The notes below the pieces were generated by a model. That model worked only from the letters and a program-made list of their open reading frames with translations. It was not told where the DNA came from and did no database searches. A stretch of DNA of 64,000 nucleotides from Flavobacteriales bacterium (GTDB lineage Bacteria; Bacteroidota; Bacteroidia; Flavobacteriales_D; UBA2798): assembly GCA_019694795.1 (NCBI GenBank), contig JAIBBF010000005.1, positions 40,980-104,979 on the forward strand, in the 5' to 3' direction. Positions 46,740-56,406 of the stretch are shown here, piece after piece (positions within the stretch are counted from its first letter, which is position 1; every line of letters begins with the position of its first letter). The translations under genes and the position numbers were made by a program.

Positions 46740-49700
46740 TTAGAATACTACTTTTTCCATTTTTCTCACAAGTACGTGAGTGTCTCGGTTTACGCCTACC
46801 GGACCCCAATAATTGAAGTGGTAAGAGAATTGTGCATAACCACCTGTCATTAGATTAGGCTTAAGGTGCACGCGAGTGAAGCTGTTGTGGCCACCTGCCC
46901 TCCTGTTTCCTCGAACTTGAGATTTTGGAACCGAATAGGTTCTTTCTGGAGAGTGGTAAACAATACAAACACCTTTTGGAATCCTTGCGCTGACACATGC
47001 TCGTGTGCAATACACCCCATGGTCATTATAAACTTCAACCCAGTCGTTGTCGTTTACACCAATTTCCCTTGCGTCTTCTTCGCTCATCCAGCATGGTTCC
47101 ATACCTCGAGAGAGTGTTAACATGCGCAATGTGTCGCCATAAGTTGAGTGGATGTGCCATTTACCATGTGGTGTTAATACATTAAGAATTTTAGCTTTTC
47201 CATCGTTTACAGTTTTACGTAGGTCACCATACACTTCAGGAGTTGGTGAAGGCTTATAGGTTGGAAGGTGTTCACCAAAAGCGATGTATCCATCATGATC
47301 GAGGTAAAAATGTTGTCTTCCTGTAAGTGTCCTCCAAGGCACCAACTTCTCAACATTGTAAGTGTAGGCAGCGTATGCTCTGCCATTATTCATCAATCCC
47401 GACCAAAGTGGAGAAGTGTTATATCGACGAGGTTGTGCTTGCAAGTCTTTATAATCAATTAAGACGTCTTCACTTCCTGCCCCAAGATCAGCTAGAGGCA
47501 TACCGGTTTTTTTCTCCATGTTTTTGTATGCCCTCATATTTAATTTCCCATTTGTGAGGGTTGAAAGTCGGAGCACTGCATTGATAGCTTCAACATCTTC
47601 TTTCAAGGATGGATAGTCCTTGCCTTTAAAAGATTGCACATGCCTCTTGTCTTTTGCCATTTCCAAGTAAACGTCATCTGCCATATAGCTTACACCATGA
47701 GCACCAATTGCATTTTTCTCGATGTTGGCACCTAGGCTGATGTATTTGTGATAGATTTCAGTGTAGTTTCTTTCTACAATGGCAATTTTATGCATGGTCT
47801 TTCCGGGAATGGCATCACATTCTCCCTTGTACCAATCCAGCATTCTGGGTTGGGAGATTTCATCTATGGAATCGTGAGAAAGCGGGGTATTTACAATATC
47901 CTTAACAGTATCAGGCATAAATGATTTTGCCATTTCGCTTACCGTTTTGGCAATTGTTTGAAAAATTTGCCAGTCACTCTTTGCTTCCCAAACTGGTGGA
48001 ACTGCTGCAGATAATGGATGAATAAAGGAGTGCATGTCTGTTGAGTTGATGTCGGCTTTTTCATACCATGATGCAGTTGGAAGCACTATGTCAGAGTAAA
48101 GTGCAGAAGTGTCCATTCTGAAATTAATGTCGACGATTAGGTCCATTTTCCCTTTTGGAGCTTCTCGCCACAAAATTTCGTGTACATGTTTTTCCGCGAC
48201 TTCATCCGCAATTTTATTTGTGTGTGTGCCCAGATAGTGGTCAAGCATATATTCATGGCCTTTGGCGCTCGACATCAATGCATTTCCTCTCCAAATAAAC
48301 CAGTTGCGTGGGAAATTGATAGGATTGTCTGGATCCGCTACCGAATAGTTGAGTTTTTTAGCTTTAATTTTTTCAACTACATAATTTCTTATTTCATCAT
48401 CGGTTTTTGCACCCGATGCAAGAGCCTCTGCTGACAAATCAAGATTGTTCTGATCATATTGAGGATAAAATGGCATCCATCCATTTCGCACTGCAACCAC
48501 AGTCCAATCGGCAGAATGCATTTGAGAATATTTATTGTCTAGCGGTACTGAGTTGTATTCAACCTGGTTGTTATCATATCGCCACTGGTCTGAATTTATG
48601 TAGTGCCAAATCGGACCTTGTTGTAGGCGATTTGCACCTTGCCAGTCTTTTCCAGACATAATGGTAGACCATGAATCCATTGGTGCAAGTTTTTCTTGTC
48701 CTACGTAGTGGTTCATGCCACCTCCGTTTACACCATTACAGCCGGTGAGCATTTGTGCCATAATAGAAGCTCGGTACATCAAGTTTCCGTGAAACCAATG
48801 GTTGATGGCGGCTCCAACAATGACCATGCACTTTCCGTTGGTTATTTCAGCGGTATTTGCCCATTCATGCGCAAACTTTATGACTGTTTTTCTTCCAACA
48901 CCTGTAAAGACTTCTTGCCAAGCCGGAGTATATGCTTGCTTATCATCATCGTAGTTTGATGGATATTCACCAGGTAATCCCCGCGCAACACCATATTGAC
49001 TCATAATAAGATCATAGATGGTAACTGCAGCAATTTTTCCGTTTAGCGTGTCGATGTATCTTACCGGAACACCACGTTTTGCAGTTTTATTTAAACCATA
49101 TTCTACAAATTCAACCATTTTTACTTCATCATGTTTGTCGATGAAGGTTAATTCAGGATCGAATGTAGTTCCGTCAATCTCATCCTCGAATTTCAGATTC
49201 CATTTACCCGGGGTTTTATCCCAGCGATGGCCAATAGTACCTATAGGTAAGACTAGTTTTCCGGTGTTTTTATCAACAGCAAGAAATTTCCAGTCGCCAT
49301 TTTCAACGTTTTGGTATTTTGAAACTCGATTTGCTCTTACTACACGGCCAGGGCGAAGAACGTCGCCATGTTGTTCCAATTCCACCAGAAATGGAGAATC
49401 AGTGTATTTCTTGATGTAATCAATGAAGTAGGGAACCTGACGATCGGCATGATATTCTTTTAGAATTACATGAGTAACTGCCATCCAGAATGCACCATCC
49501 GAACCGGCGTGACATGGAATCCATTGGTCAGCATGTTTTGCTACCATGCTGAAGTCTGGCGACATAACCACTGTTTTCGTTCCGTTGTGTTTTGATTCGG
49601 AGAAAAAGTGAATATCAGGTGTTCTTGTCATACCAAGATTTGCTCCCATCGAAACACAGAATTTTGCGTTGTACCAGTCGGCGCTTTCGCAAACGTCTGT

Positions 49701-50357
49701 TTGTTCTCCCCATATTTCTGGATATGCATTTGGTAAATCGCAATACCAGTCGTAAAAACTCAAATTAACTCCTCCCATTAATTGGAGGTAGCGAGCACCT
49801 GCAGCATAACTCATTTGCGACATTGCGGGAATCGGAGAAAATCCTATGATTCTATCAGGTCCGTATTTTTTTACAGTGTATAAATTTGCAGCTGCAATGA
49901 GTTCTAAAACTTCATCCCATTTGGTCCGTCTAAATCCTCCCTTTCCGCGTGCCCACTGATAGCGCTTTCTCTTTTCAGGGTCGTTTTGCAAATTCTCCCA
50001 AGCCTTGATAGGGTCGCCGCCCGTTTTTTCTTTTTCTTTTCTGAATAGATCAAGAAGTGTCCCTCGAATCAGTGGGTATTTCACGCGAATTGGACTATAG
50101 AGGTACCATGAGTAGGAAATACCGCGTTGACAACCCCTAGGTTCGTAAGGAGGAAGTGAACTTTCCAGTAATGGATAGTCCAAAGCCTGTGTTTCCCAAA
50201 CTACAATTCCGTCTTTTACGTGGATGTTCCAGGAACAACCACCTGTACAGTTTACTCCATGTGTGCTGCGTACTACTTTGTCGTACTGCCAGCGATTTCT
50301 ATAGAATTCCTCCCATTTACGTGTTTTCGGGGAGATGATATCTTCAATCCAGCTCAT
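46740..50357 (-). CDS. narG: Respiratory nitrate reductase, molybdenum catalytic subunit
   Basis: 1,205 residues. The N-terminus ([29 protein letters not shown]) supplies the His and three Cys of the FS0 cluster. [14 protein letters not shown] holds the Asp that binds Mo in NarG. There is no Tat twin-arginine signal, so the enzyme should face the cytoplasm, as in E. coli. It reduces nitrate to nitrite using bis-MGD, whose synthesis genes lie 4 kb upstream. No narK-type nitrate/nitrite transporter is in the window. Confidence 0.98.
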   Translation of the reverse strand: MSWIEDIISPKTRKWEEFYRNRWQYDKVVRSTHGVNCTGGCSWNIHVKDGIVVWETQALDYPLLESSLPPYEPRGCQRGISYSWYLYSPIRVKYPLIRGTLLDLFRKEKEKTGGDPIKAWENLQNDPEKRKRYQWARGKGGFRRTKWDEVLELIAAANLYTVKKYGPDRIIGFSPIPAMSQMSYAAGARYLQLMGGVNLSFYDWYCDLPNAYPEIWGEQTDVCESADWYNAKFCVSMGANLGMTRTPDIHFFSESKHNGTKTVVMSPDFSMVAKHADQWIPCHAGSDGAFWMAVTHVILKEYHADRQVPYFIDYIKKYTDSPFLVELEQHGDVLRPGRVVRANRVSKYQNVENGDWKFLAVDKNTGKLVLPIGTIGHRWDKTPGKWNLKFEDEIDGTTFDPELTFIDKHDEVKMVEFVEYGLNKTAKRGVPVRYIDTLNGKIAAVTIYDLIMSQYGVARGLPGEYPSNYDDDKQAYTPAWQEVFTGVGRKTVIKFAHEWANTAEITNGKCMVIVGAAINHWFHGNLMYRASIMAQMLTGCNGVNGGGMNHYVGQEKLAPMDSWSTIMSGKDWQGANRLQQGPIWHYINSDQWRYDNNQVEYNSVPLDNKYSQMHSADWTVVAVRNGWMPFYPQYDQNNLDLSAEALASGAKTDDEIRNYVVEKIKAKKLNYSVADPDNPINFPRNWFIWRGNALMSSAKGHEYMLDHYLGTHTNKIADEVAEKHVHEILWREAPKGKMDLIVDINFRMDTSALYSDIVLPTASWYEKADINSTDMHSFIHPLSAAVPPVWEAKSDWQIFQTIAKTVSEMAKSFMPDTVKDIVNTPLSHDSIDEISQPRMLDWYKGECDAIPGKTMHKIAIVERNYTEIYHKYISLGANIEKNAIGAHGVSYMADDVYLEMAKDKRHVQSFKGKDYPSLKEDVEAINAVLRLSTLTNGKLNMRAYKNMEKKTGMPLADLGAGSEDVLIDYKDLQAQPRRYNTSPLWSGLMNNGRAYAAYTYNVEKLVPWRTLTGRQHFYLDHDGYIAFGEHLPTYKPSPTPEVYGDLRKTVNDGKAKILNVLTPHGKWHIHSTYGDTLRMLTLSRGMEPCWMSEEDAREIGVNDNDWVEVYNDHGVYCTRACVSARIPKGVCIVYHSPERTYSVPKSQVRGNRRAGGHNSFTRVHLKPNLMTGGYAQFSYHFNYWGPVGVNRDTHVLVRKMEKVVF

Positions 50358-50377
50358 AACATTAAGTTTTAGATGGT

Positions 50378-51304
50378 TTAATTACTTGCTTTAGTTTGAC
50401 GGTCGTATATTTCTTGTTTGACCATTTTGTTTTTCTTGTTGAACCACACCAGTGCAATGATGACAATCAAGACCAGGAAAATTGAAAATCCTCCTACTAA
50501 CAGTGGGTCACCTTCTGCCGGATTGGTGTATAGGTCGGCTGCATCTACATTACCTAAGAATGCAGTTAAATAACTTATTTCCTCCTCGGTAAGCGGTTTG
50601 TCTTTATAGGCTTGGCCCATTGCGGGAAAAGGTGGTGCGGATAATATGGCTTTTATTCCCGGCTCTCCACCAAGTCTTGAATATGCTTTTGTAAGATCCT
50701 TTGCCAAAGTTCCTCCTGAAATCATATTTGGAGTACTTACATGATGACAAGTAATACAAGATGCACCTCCATTTTGAAGACGAATTGAGCCGTCGAAAAT
50801 GAGTCTCCCGTTTTCGGCCAAATTTACAGATGCCAAAGGTTCTTTTCTTTTGGGTGCTTCAGTAACAACAGGCTCTTCTGTGGTGTTTTCGGGTTTTACT
50901 TCTTTTGGAGCAGGTTCTCCTTTGCTGGCAATAAAAGTTAATATGGATTTGATTTGCGCATCAGACAAAGCTTGATCTGGCATTACCATTTTGTTGAATT
51001 CATTAAAAATGGCATTGGCATAAGCATCTCCTGACTTAACAACTGTTTGAGAACTTTTGATGAATTTAAGTAGCCAATCTTCCTTTCTTTTTGTGGTTAC
51101 CCCTTGCAAGTCTGGTCCAACAAGTTTTCCGTCTCCAACCGTGTGGCAGGCAGCGCAATTGGTTTTAAAAATTTCTTCGCCACTTTGCGAATGCGCTGTT
51201 TGAAATTGAAGAAATGCTCCTCCAATCAGTAGTACTTTAATGCCTTTTCGGGTTCCGTTTCCGAAAATCCAGGGCCATTCGGCTGGGTTTATTTTGATTT
51301 TCAT
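50378..51304 (-). CDS. Membrane-bound dihaem cytochrome c (NarC-like), first gene of the nar-act operon
   Basis: 308 residues. After an N-terminal hydrophobic signal, domain 1 (about 40-130) has CAACH and the likely Met ligand in MVMPDQ. A Pro/Glu-rich linker follows, then domain 2 (about 165-260) with CITCHH and [10 protein letters not shown]-terminal membrane helix ([16 protein letters not shown]) and a basic tail anchor it. The place directly before narGHJI and the dihaem layout recall NarC of Thermus. Domain 1 resembles the first domain of ActA in the same operon. An FNR-type box and a -7 element lie upstream. Confidence 0.88.
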   Translation of the reverse strand: MKIKINPAEWPWIFGNGTRKGIKVLLIGGAFLQFQTAHSQSGEEIFKTNCAACHTVGDGKLVGPDLQGVTTKRKEDWLLKFIKSSQTVVKSGDAYANAIFNEFNKMVMPDQALSDAQIKSILTFIASKGEPAPKEVKPENTTEEPVVTEAPKRKEPLASVNLAENGRLIFDGSIRLQNGGASCITCHHVSTPNMISGGTLAKDLTKAYSRLGGEPGIKAILSAPPFPAMGQAYKDKPLTEEEISYLTAFLGNVDAADLYTNPAEGDPLLVGGFSIFLVLIVIIALVWFNKKNKMVKQEIYDRQTKASN

Positions 51305-51324
51305 AACGCTTTAATTTCTTGTTA

Positions 51325-51390
51325 CAAATATTTAATGGATGGGGCTTTTAAAAAATGAGCCATAACATAAAAAACATTGATGGCAATCAT
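51325..51390 (-). promoter_or_regulatory. FNR-type box and -7 element upstream of the narC-like/nar-act operon
   Basis: TTGATGGCAATCAT (51,377-51,390) fits the FNR consensus TTGAT-N4-ATCAA in 9 of 10 half-site bases. A -7-like AATATTTG on the minus strand (51,325-51,332) matches TAnnTTTG in 5 of its 6 fixed positions. The centres are 55 bp apart, close to class I activator spacing. Confidence 0.7.
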
Positions 51391-51487
51391 AAAAATAGTA
51401 CTAATTGAACTGTAAAATGCCTAATATTATTGAGATTTATTGCGCTATTTATAACTCTTCTTAATAAGTAAATAAATATGACAGTAA

Positions 51488-53008
51488 TCATATTTTGAAA
51501 AAACACCCAATAGAATTTTTCCTCAGAATCGAGGAATGAATAATTAAAAATGCAACGTCAATCATGTTTCTTAATTCGTATTGGTAAACCGTTGGAGAGG
51601 ATTGCCCGAAGTAGGCTTTAAATTCATGATTGATTAGTTCTATTTTTTTTAGCGCGGTTCGCAATCCTTCCTCCGAACGGATAGCCCCCGACATACGATC
51701 CATAATGTGTTTTAATTCATTTCTAAGATTTTCTATAATGGGTGAAAATTTTTTATGAATCCTAGCATTTGAGTTTGGAAGTTTTACTGAGTATACTCGT
51801 GGAGGAAAACCCTGAGAAGAAATGAAATCGGCGCATTTTTTGGCAAAAACCTGTGCTTCAGGTAAAGAGTTTGATGCTAATCGATTTGCGCCATGTAAAC
51901 CGGTATATGCGCATTCACCTAATGCAAATAGATTTTTTATATTACTTTGCCCATCTGTTGTAGTTTCAATGCCCCCACAACAATAATGGGCTGCCGGTGC
52001 AATAGGTATAAGATCATAGATCGGATCTAAATTTCTTTCCTGACAGTTTTTAAGAAAGCCTGAAAATCGTCGCGCTAACTCGTTTTTATCGAGATGTCTG
52101 CAATCAAGGAAAACAAATTCCTCACTTGTTTTAAGAAGTTCAGCTTGAATAGCAATTGAAATTACATCTCTGGAAGCAAGTTCACCTCTGACATCAGTTT
52201 CAAATAGAAATCTTTTTCCTTTGGCGTTTACAAGATATGCACCGTAACCCCGAAGTGCTTCAGTAATTAAGAAGGTATTGAGGTGGTTGGGGCTATAAAA
52301 TACGGTTGGGTGAAATTGTATAAATTCCATTCCTTTTATTACTGCGCCTGCTCTATGTGCCATTGCAATAGTGTCTCCAGTAGCAACTATGGGATTGGTG
52401 GTGCGGGAATAGACTTGACCGACTCCCCCGCCTGCTAAAATGGTATAGGCAGAATAAACCGGAATTTTTTGTTCAGTCTCGTTATCCAGAAAAATTAATC
52501 CGAGACAACTTTTTTTGTCTCCTGAAAGAATTAAATCTATTACAAAGCAATTTTCTAAAAGTGTGATATTCGGGAAATCTAGCGTTTTTCGGATTAAAGA
52601 TTTGATAATTGCTTCTCCGGTTTTGTCTCCGGAATGTACAATTCTATTCCTACTATGCGCTCCTTCTAAGCCAAGGTGGTATTTCCCATTATCTTCACGG
52701 TCGAATTCTACTCCCCACTTTTCTAAGTCACTTAATGCATAGGTTGATTGCTCAGAAACGAACTCAACTACTTTTTTATCATTTAAAAAAGCTCCAGAAT
52801 TTAGTGTGTCTGTGATATGAAATTCAATATTGTCATTTTCCCCTATGGGAATGGCAAGTCCTCCTTGTGCCAAAAAAGAGTTCGATTCTTTATAGTTGGA
52901 TTTATTCAGAATGAGAATTCTTTTCCCGGAATTTTTTTCAGCCAAATACAAAGCGGCACTTAATCCTGCTATTCCTGATCCTACTATTACGACATCTGTG
53001 GCCAGCAT
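51488..53008 (-). CDS. nadB: L-aspartate oxidase
   Basis: 506 residues with the FAD Rossmann start VVIVGSGIAGLSAALYLAE and the succinate dehydrogenase-like active-site region HPTVFY, then ALRGYGAYLVN and GGIETTTDGQSNIKNLFALGE. It oxidises L-aspartate to iminoaspartate for NAD synthesis; in this family fumarate can replace oxygen as acceptor, so it works without air. The C-terminal part (about 415-506) is helical as usual. It follows nadA by 3 bp. Confidence 0.95.
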   Translation of the reverse strand: MLATDVVIVGSGIAGLSAALYLAEKNSGKRILILNKSNYKESNSFLAQGGLAIPIGENDNIEFHITDTLNSGAFLNDKKVVEFVSEQSTYALSDLEKWGVEFDREDNGKYHLGLEGAHSRNRIVHSGDKTGEAIIKSLIRKTLDFPNITLLENCFVIDLILSGDKKSCLGLIFLDNETEQKIPVYSAYTILAGGGVGQVYSRTTNPIVATGDTIAMAHRAGAVIKGMEFIQFHPTVFYSPNHLNTFLITEALRGYGAYLVNAKGKRFLFETDVRGELASRDVISIAIQAELLKTSEEFVFLDCRHLDKNELARRFSGFLKNCQERNLDPIYDLIPIAPAAHYCCGGIETTTDGQSNIKNLFALGECAYTGLHGANRLASNSLPEAQVFAKKCADFISSQGFPPRVYSVKLPNSNARIHKKFSPIIENLRNELKHIMDRMSGAIRSEEGLRTALKKIELINHEFKAYFGQSSPTVYQYELRNMIDVAFLIIHSSILRKNSIGCFFKI

Positions 53009-53011
53009 AAT

Positions 53012-53944
53012 TCATGAATGTTGTAACATAAGATTAAGAGGAATTCTTGCTTTTCGAATGAGTTCATCGGGTACATCCACCTGATGTGTTTCATTTTGCA
53101 AGCAATTCAGGATTTTTGGTAGGGTAATCAATTTCATGTAAGCACATTCGGAACATGCGCAAGTGTTATTTTCCCGAATGGGGGCAGGAATAAATGTTTT
53201 ATTTGGACAAGCTCTTCGCATTTCGTCCAGAATACCTGCTTCTGTAGCGATTATGAAAGAACTTTCTTCAGCTGTTTTGATGTAATCTAAAAGCGCAGAT
53301 GTTGAACCAATAAAGCTTGATATGCGTAAAATGTATGGTGGTGCTTCAGGGTGCGCAATCAGAGGAGTTCCAGGAAAATCCGACAGAATTTTCATTAGTT
53401 TTTCCATAGAAAATGCGTCATGTACAATGCATGTACCGTTCCATAGCCACATATCCATTTCTGCAACATTATTTACGTATTGTCCAAGATTAGCATCAGG
53501 AACAAATAAAATTTTCTCATTAGGCGAAAACAATTTGGCAATTTTTACCGCATTTGAAGAGGTGCAAATGATATCACTTTCTGCTTTTACTTCAGCAGAA
53601 CAATTTATATAAGATATGATTTTGAAGTCCGGATTTTTCGAGCGGAATTTTCTGAGATCTTCTGCGCAAATCGAATCAGCCAGAGAGCACCCGGCGAGTG
53701 GATCAGGAATCATGACTTTTGCCGTAGGATTTAAAATTTTCACCATTTCAGCCATGAAATATACCCCTGCCATCACGATTTTATCGCACTTCAATTTCTT
53801 AGCCTGTTGTGCAAGAAATAGACTGTCCCCAATGTAATCGGCAATTTCTTTGATTTCGGCAGTTTGGTAATAATGAGCAAGTACAATTACTTGCTTCTCT
53901 TTTTTTAGCGCAATGATTTCCTTTTTTAAGGTATTGGCTTCCAT
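53012..53944 (-). CDS. nadA: Quinolinate synthase
   Basis: 310 residues from the ATG at 53,944; the frame is open further upstream but those codons cross the shared FNR-type box. VLAHYYQTAEIKEIADYIGDS opens the first NadA domain. Three conserved Cys bind the catalytic [4Fe-4S] cluster, in the regions of AGVYFMAEM, ADSICAED and CACSECAYMK. It condenses iminoaspartate with dihydroxyacetone phosphate. The cluster is oxygen-sensitive, which suits control by FNR. Divergent from moeA with one operator between. Confidence 0.95.
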   Translation of the reverse strand: MEANTLKKEIIALKKEKQVIVLAHYYQTAEIKEIADYIGDSLFLAQQAKKLKCDKIVMAGVYFMAEMVKILNPTAKVMIPDPLAGCSLADSICAEDLRKFRSKNPDFKIISYINCSAEVKAESDIICTSSNAVKIAKLFSPNEKILFVPDANLGQYVNNVAEMDMWLWNGTCIVHDAFSMEKLMKILSDFPGTPLIAHPEAPPYILRISSFIGSTSALLDYIKTAEESSFIIATEAGILDEMRRACPNKTFIPAPIRENNTCACSECAYMKLITLPKILNCLQNETHQVDVPDELIRKARIPLNLMLQHS

Positions 53945-53986
53945 GTTTGTTTTTTGCAAGAATAGGTACAGTATCATTTTAAGTTT

Positions 53987-54000
53987 ATGATGGCTGTCAT
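53987..54000. promoter_or_regulatory. FNR-type box shared by nadA-nadB and moeA
   Basis: ATGATGGCTGTCAT, half-sites ATGA and TCAT. A minus-strand TATTCTTG (53,957-53,964) and a plus-strand GAAATTTG (54,023-54,030) each lie 33 bp, centre to centre, from the box, one on either side. Each matches five of the six fixed bases of TAnnTTTG. The symmetric spacing fits class II activation in both directions. Confidence 0.7.
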
Positions 54001-54045
54001 ATTTTTGTTTTTTTTCATATTCGAAATTTGACAAAAAGAACAATC

Positions 54046-55227
54046 ATGGTATCCTTTGATACAGCAATAAAAAAAATTGGAGATGCAGTCTTCCCTTTCT
54101 CCATTGAAGAAATTCCGCTTTCTGATGCCAATCTGCGTTATTTGGCTGAGGAAATTATTTCACCAATAGATTTGCCTCCATTTGACCAGTCGGCAATGGA
54201 TGGTTATGCAATCATTCAGAATGATATGGAGGAATTGGATTTAATTCAAGGTGAAATAAAGGCCGGCGACTCTGGAAATATTTCAATTTCAAAGGGGCAA
54301 GCGATTCGTATTTTTACCGGTGCACCTGTTCCTCCAAATGTAGACATGGTTGTTCCCCTGGAATATACAGTAGTTTTTAGTGATAAAATTGCCTTTGAAT
54401 CATCCAAATTTAGACAAGGTGCCAATATCAGAAAACAGGGCGACCAACAAAGAGCAAATGAAATAGCTGTTCGTTATGGTACACGAATTACCGCTGCTGT
54501 TTCGGGTTACATTGCTGCCCTTGGTATTCGAAAGGTGAAGGTGCGAAAGCAACCTAAAATTGGTGTTATTACAAGTGGAAATGAATTAAAATCTACAACG
54601 GGAAAATTAAAAGAAGGAGAAATATTTGAATCTAATTCTTTTACAATAGCATCTTTTTTTAATCAATTAGGTGTACCTATTGCTTTTCATTTGAATTTAC
54701 CTGATGATGCTTCCAAAACATTATCTACCCTAAAAGCTGCAATAAAAAAAGCGGATGTTCTTATTATCACCGGAGGTATGTCAGTTGGAAATTTTGATTT
54801 CGTGTATCCTTCATTGTTGAATTGTGATGTTGAGGAAGTATTCTATAAAGTAGATCAAAAACCTGGAAAGCCTATCTTTTTTGGAAAAAAAGAAAATCAT
54901 TTAATTTTTGGTCTTCCTGGTAATCCTGCCGCGGTTTTAACGTGTTTATATCAATACGTGTATCCTATGTTTGAGGGGCTGATGGGATCTCCTATTAAGG
55001 GTTTGCCTAGGTTGAAGTTTAAATTAAACCAGGACTTGCAAAAGCCAGAATCACAAACAAGATTTTTAAAAGGACTTATCTCAAATCATAAACTTGAGAT
55101 TTTAGGAGGTCAAGAGTCTCATATGCTCAAATCTTATATAGAAGCAAATTGTTTAGTCCTATTGCCTTCAGGAACAGAACGATTTTATAAAGGTGATGAA
55201 GTTGAGGTTCAACTTTTAGTTATATGA
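54046..55227 (+). CDS. moeA: Molybdopterin molybdotransferase
   Basis: 393 residues from the ATG at 54,046; a TTG at 54,028 is less likely. The domains are in the usual order: domain I/II with PPFDQSAMDGYAI and IFTGAPVPPNVDMVVPLEYT, the MoaB/Mog-like domain III with IITGGMSVGNFDFV and FGLPGNPAAVL, and a C-terminal beta domain. It inserts molybdate into adenylylated molybdopterin, made here by the Mog half of the moaC-mog gene. First gene of the plus-strand Moco cluster. Confidence 0.95.
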   Translation: MVSFDTAIKKIGDAVFPFSIEEIPLSDANLRYLAEEIISPIDLPPFDQSAMDGYAIIQNDMEELDLIQGEIKAGDSGNISISKGQAIRIFTGAPVPPNVDMVVPLEYTVVFSDKIAFESSKFRQGANIRKQGDQQRANEIAVRYGTRITAAVSGYIAALGIRKVKVRKQPKIGVITSGNELKSTTGKLKEGEIFESNSFTIASFFNQLGVPIAFHLNLPDDASKTLSTLKAAIKKADVLIITGGMSVGNFDFVYPSLLNCDVEEVFYKVDQKPGKPIFFGKKENHLIFGLPGNPAAVLTCLYQYVYPMFEGLMGSPIKGLPRLKFKLNQDLQKPESQTRFLKGLISNHKLEILGGQESHMLKSYIEANCLVLLPSGTERFYKGDEVEVQLLVI

Positions 55228-55237
55228 TGTAAATCAT
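55224..55237 (+). promoter_or_regulatory. FNR-type box upstream of the ModE-like/mobA/moa operon
   Basis: ATGATGTAAATCAT, with perfect half-sites ATGAT/ATCAT, overlaps the moeA stop codon. A GAGATTTG element (55,282-55,289, five of the six fixed bases of TAnnTTTG) lies 55 bp away centre to centre and 18 nt before the ATG at 55,307. The same 55-bp spacing is seen at 51,325-51,390. Confidence 0.65.
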
Positions 55238-55306
55238 AAAACATATTGAGGGCGGTCATTTATTGATTTACTAAAACCAAAGAGATTTGTAAAAATCACA
55301 ATTCGT

Positions 55307-55639
55307 ATGCACAAGGTAAAAGGCAACATCTGGATTGAAACCGAAAAAGGAGCCTTTCTTGGTTCAGGTCGTGTTGAATTATTATTGCGTATTAAGGAAT
55401 GTGGCTCAATTGCAGAGGCGGCAAGAGCTATGAAAATGTCGTACCGACAAGCTTGGGAACTTGTTAAATCGATGAATTTACAATCCCGAAAACCCTTGGT
55501 GATTACTTTGACCGGCGGCACAAAAGGTGGGGGCACCATTGTAACTTCTGAAGGTGAACTTGCAATAATTAACTATAAAAAAATTCAGGAAAAATTTTCC
55601 GCATTCTGTGAGGCTCAAACCAAGGAATTAATCTTTTGA
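55307..55639 (+). CDS. ModE-like winged-helix protein without molybdate-binding domain
   Basis: 110 residues, matching the N-terminal LysR-like winged helix of ModE: LGSGRVELLLRIKECGSIAEAARAMKMSYRQAWELVKSMN, then GGTKGGGTIVTSEGELAIINY. The C-terminal Mop/TOBE domains that bind molybdate are absent, so it resembles the stand-alone ModE N-terminal regulators. It probably regulates molybdate or Moco genes, but how it senses the metal is unknown. It opens a tightly packed operon. Confidence 0.88.
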   Translation: MHKVKGNIWIETEKGAFLGSGRVELLLRIKECGSIAEAARAMKMSYRQAWELVKSMNLQSRKPLVITLTGGTKGGGTIVTSEGELAIINYKKIQEKFSAFCEAQTKELIF

Positions 55640-55683
55640 TTTTTTTTGCATGGCGCTATACTTTTTTAACAATAACGGGTAAT

Positions 55684-56406
55684 ATGGAAACAATTTTGTT
55701 TTTAGCAATTATAGCTTTAGTTGCCTTTTTATATGCAAGTGTTGGGCATGGGGGCGCAAGTGGCTATCTTGCTTTAATGGCGATATGGGGAACACCCATT
55801 GGAGAAGTGAGATCTACTGCTTTGGTATTAAACATAATTGTTTCCTCAATTGCTTTTATTCATTATTATAGAGCAGGTTTTTTTCGATGGAATTTGTTTT
55901 GGCCTTTCGTTGTATTGAGTGTGCCAATGGCCTTTGTTGGAGCAATGATTCCTTTGGAAGGAAGTGTATATAAAGTTGTACTGGGTGTTATTTTGGCGTT
56001 GGCAGTTTTTCGACTTTTTTTTATTTCTGAAAAGAAAGAAACAAAGGAGTTAAAAATACTGCCTGCAATACTATTTGGAGGGGCAATTGGAATGCTTTCC
56101 GGAATGATCGGAATTGGTGGTGGAATTATTTTGAGCCCACTAATCATCTTATTGGGATGGTCAAATATAAAGGAGTCATCAGCCATCTCAGCTCCTTTTA
56201 TTCTCGTAAATTCCATTTCGGGGCTTGTTGCTCTTTTGTATTTCAGTCTTAAATGGAATACAGATATGAGTCTTTGGGTTTTGTTTGGTATTCTTGGTGG
56301 ATATGCCGGAGCCTATTTTGGCTCAAACTATTTCAATGTTCCAGTGGTAAGAAATATTTTGGCGACAGTTTTATCGATTGCTGCTGTTAAATTAATGCTG
56401 GTATGA
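55684..56406 (+). CDS. TSUP (TauE/SafE) family permease
   Basis: 240 residues from the ATG at 55,684; a TTG at 55,636 is in frame but overlaps the regulator stop. It has about seven or eight membrane spans, with FLYASVGHGGASGYLALMA near the N-terminus and the repeat-like FGGAIGMLSGMIGIGGGIILSP later, both typical of TSUP. Known members export sulfite, sulfoacetate or other sulfur anions. Here it sits inside a Moco operon and overlaps mobA by 4 bp; its substrate is unknown. Confidence 0.9.
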   Translation: METILFLAIIALVAFLYASVGHGGASGYLALMAIWGTPIGEVRSTALVLNIIVSSIAFIHYYRAGFFRWNLFWPFVVLSVPMAFVGAMIPLEGSVYKVVLGVILALAVFRLFFISEKKETKELKILPAILFGGAIGMLSGMIGIGGGIILSPLIILLGWSNIKESSAISAPFILVNSISGLVALLYFSLKWNTDMSLWVLFGILGGYAGAYFGSNYFNVPVVRNILATVLSIAAVKLMLV

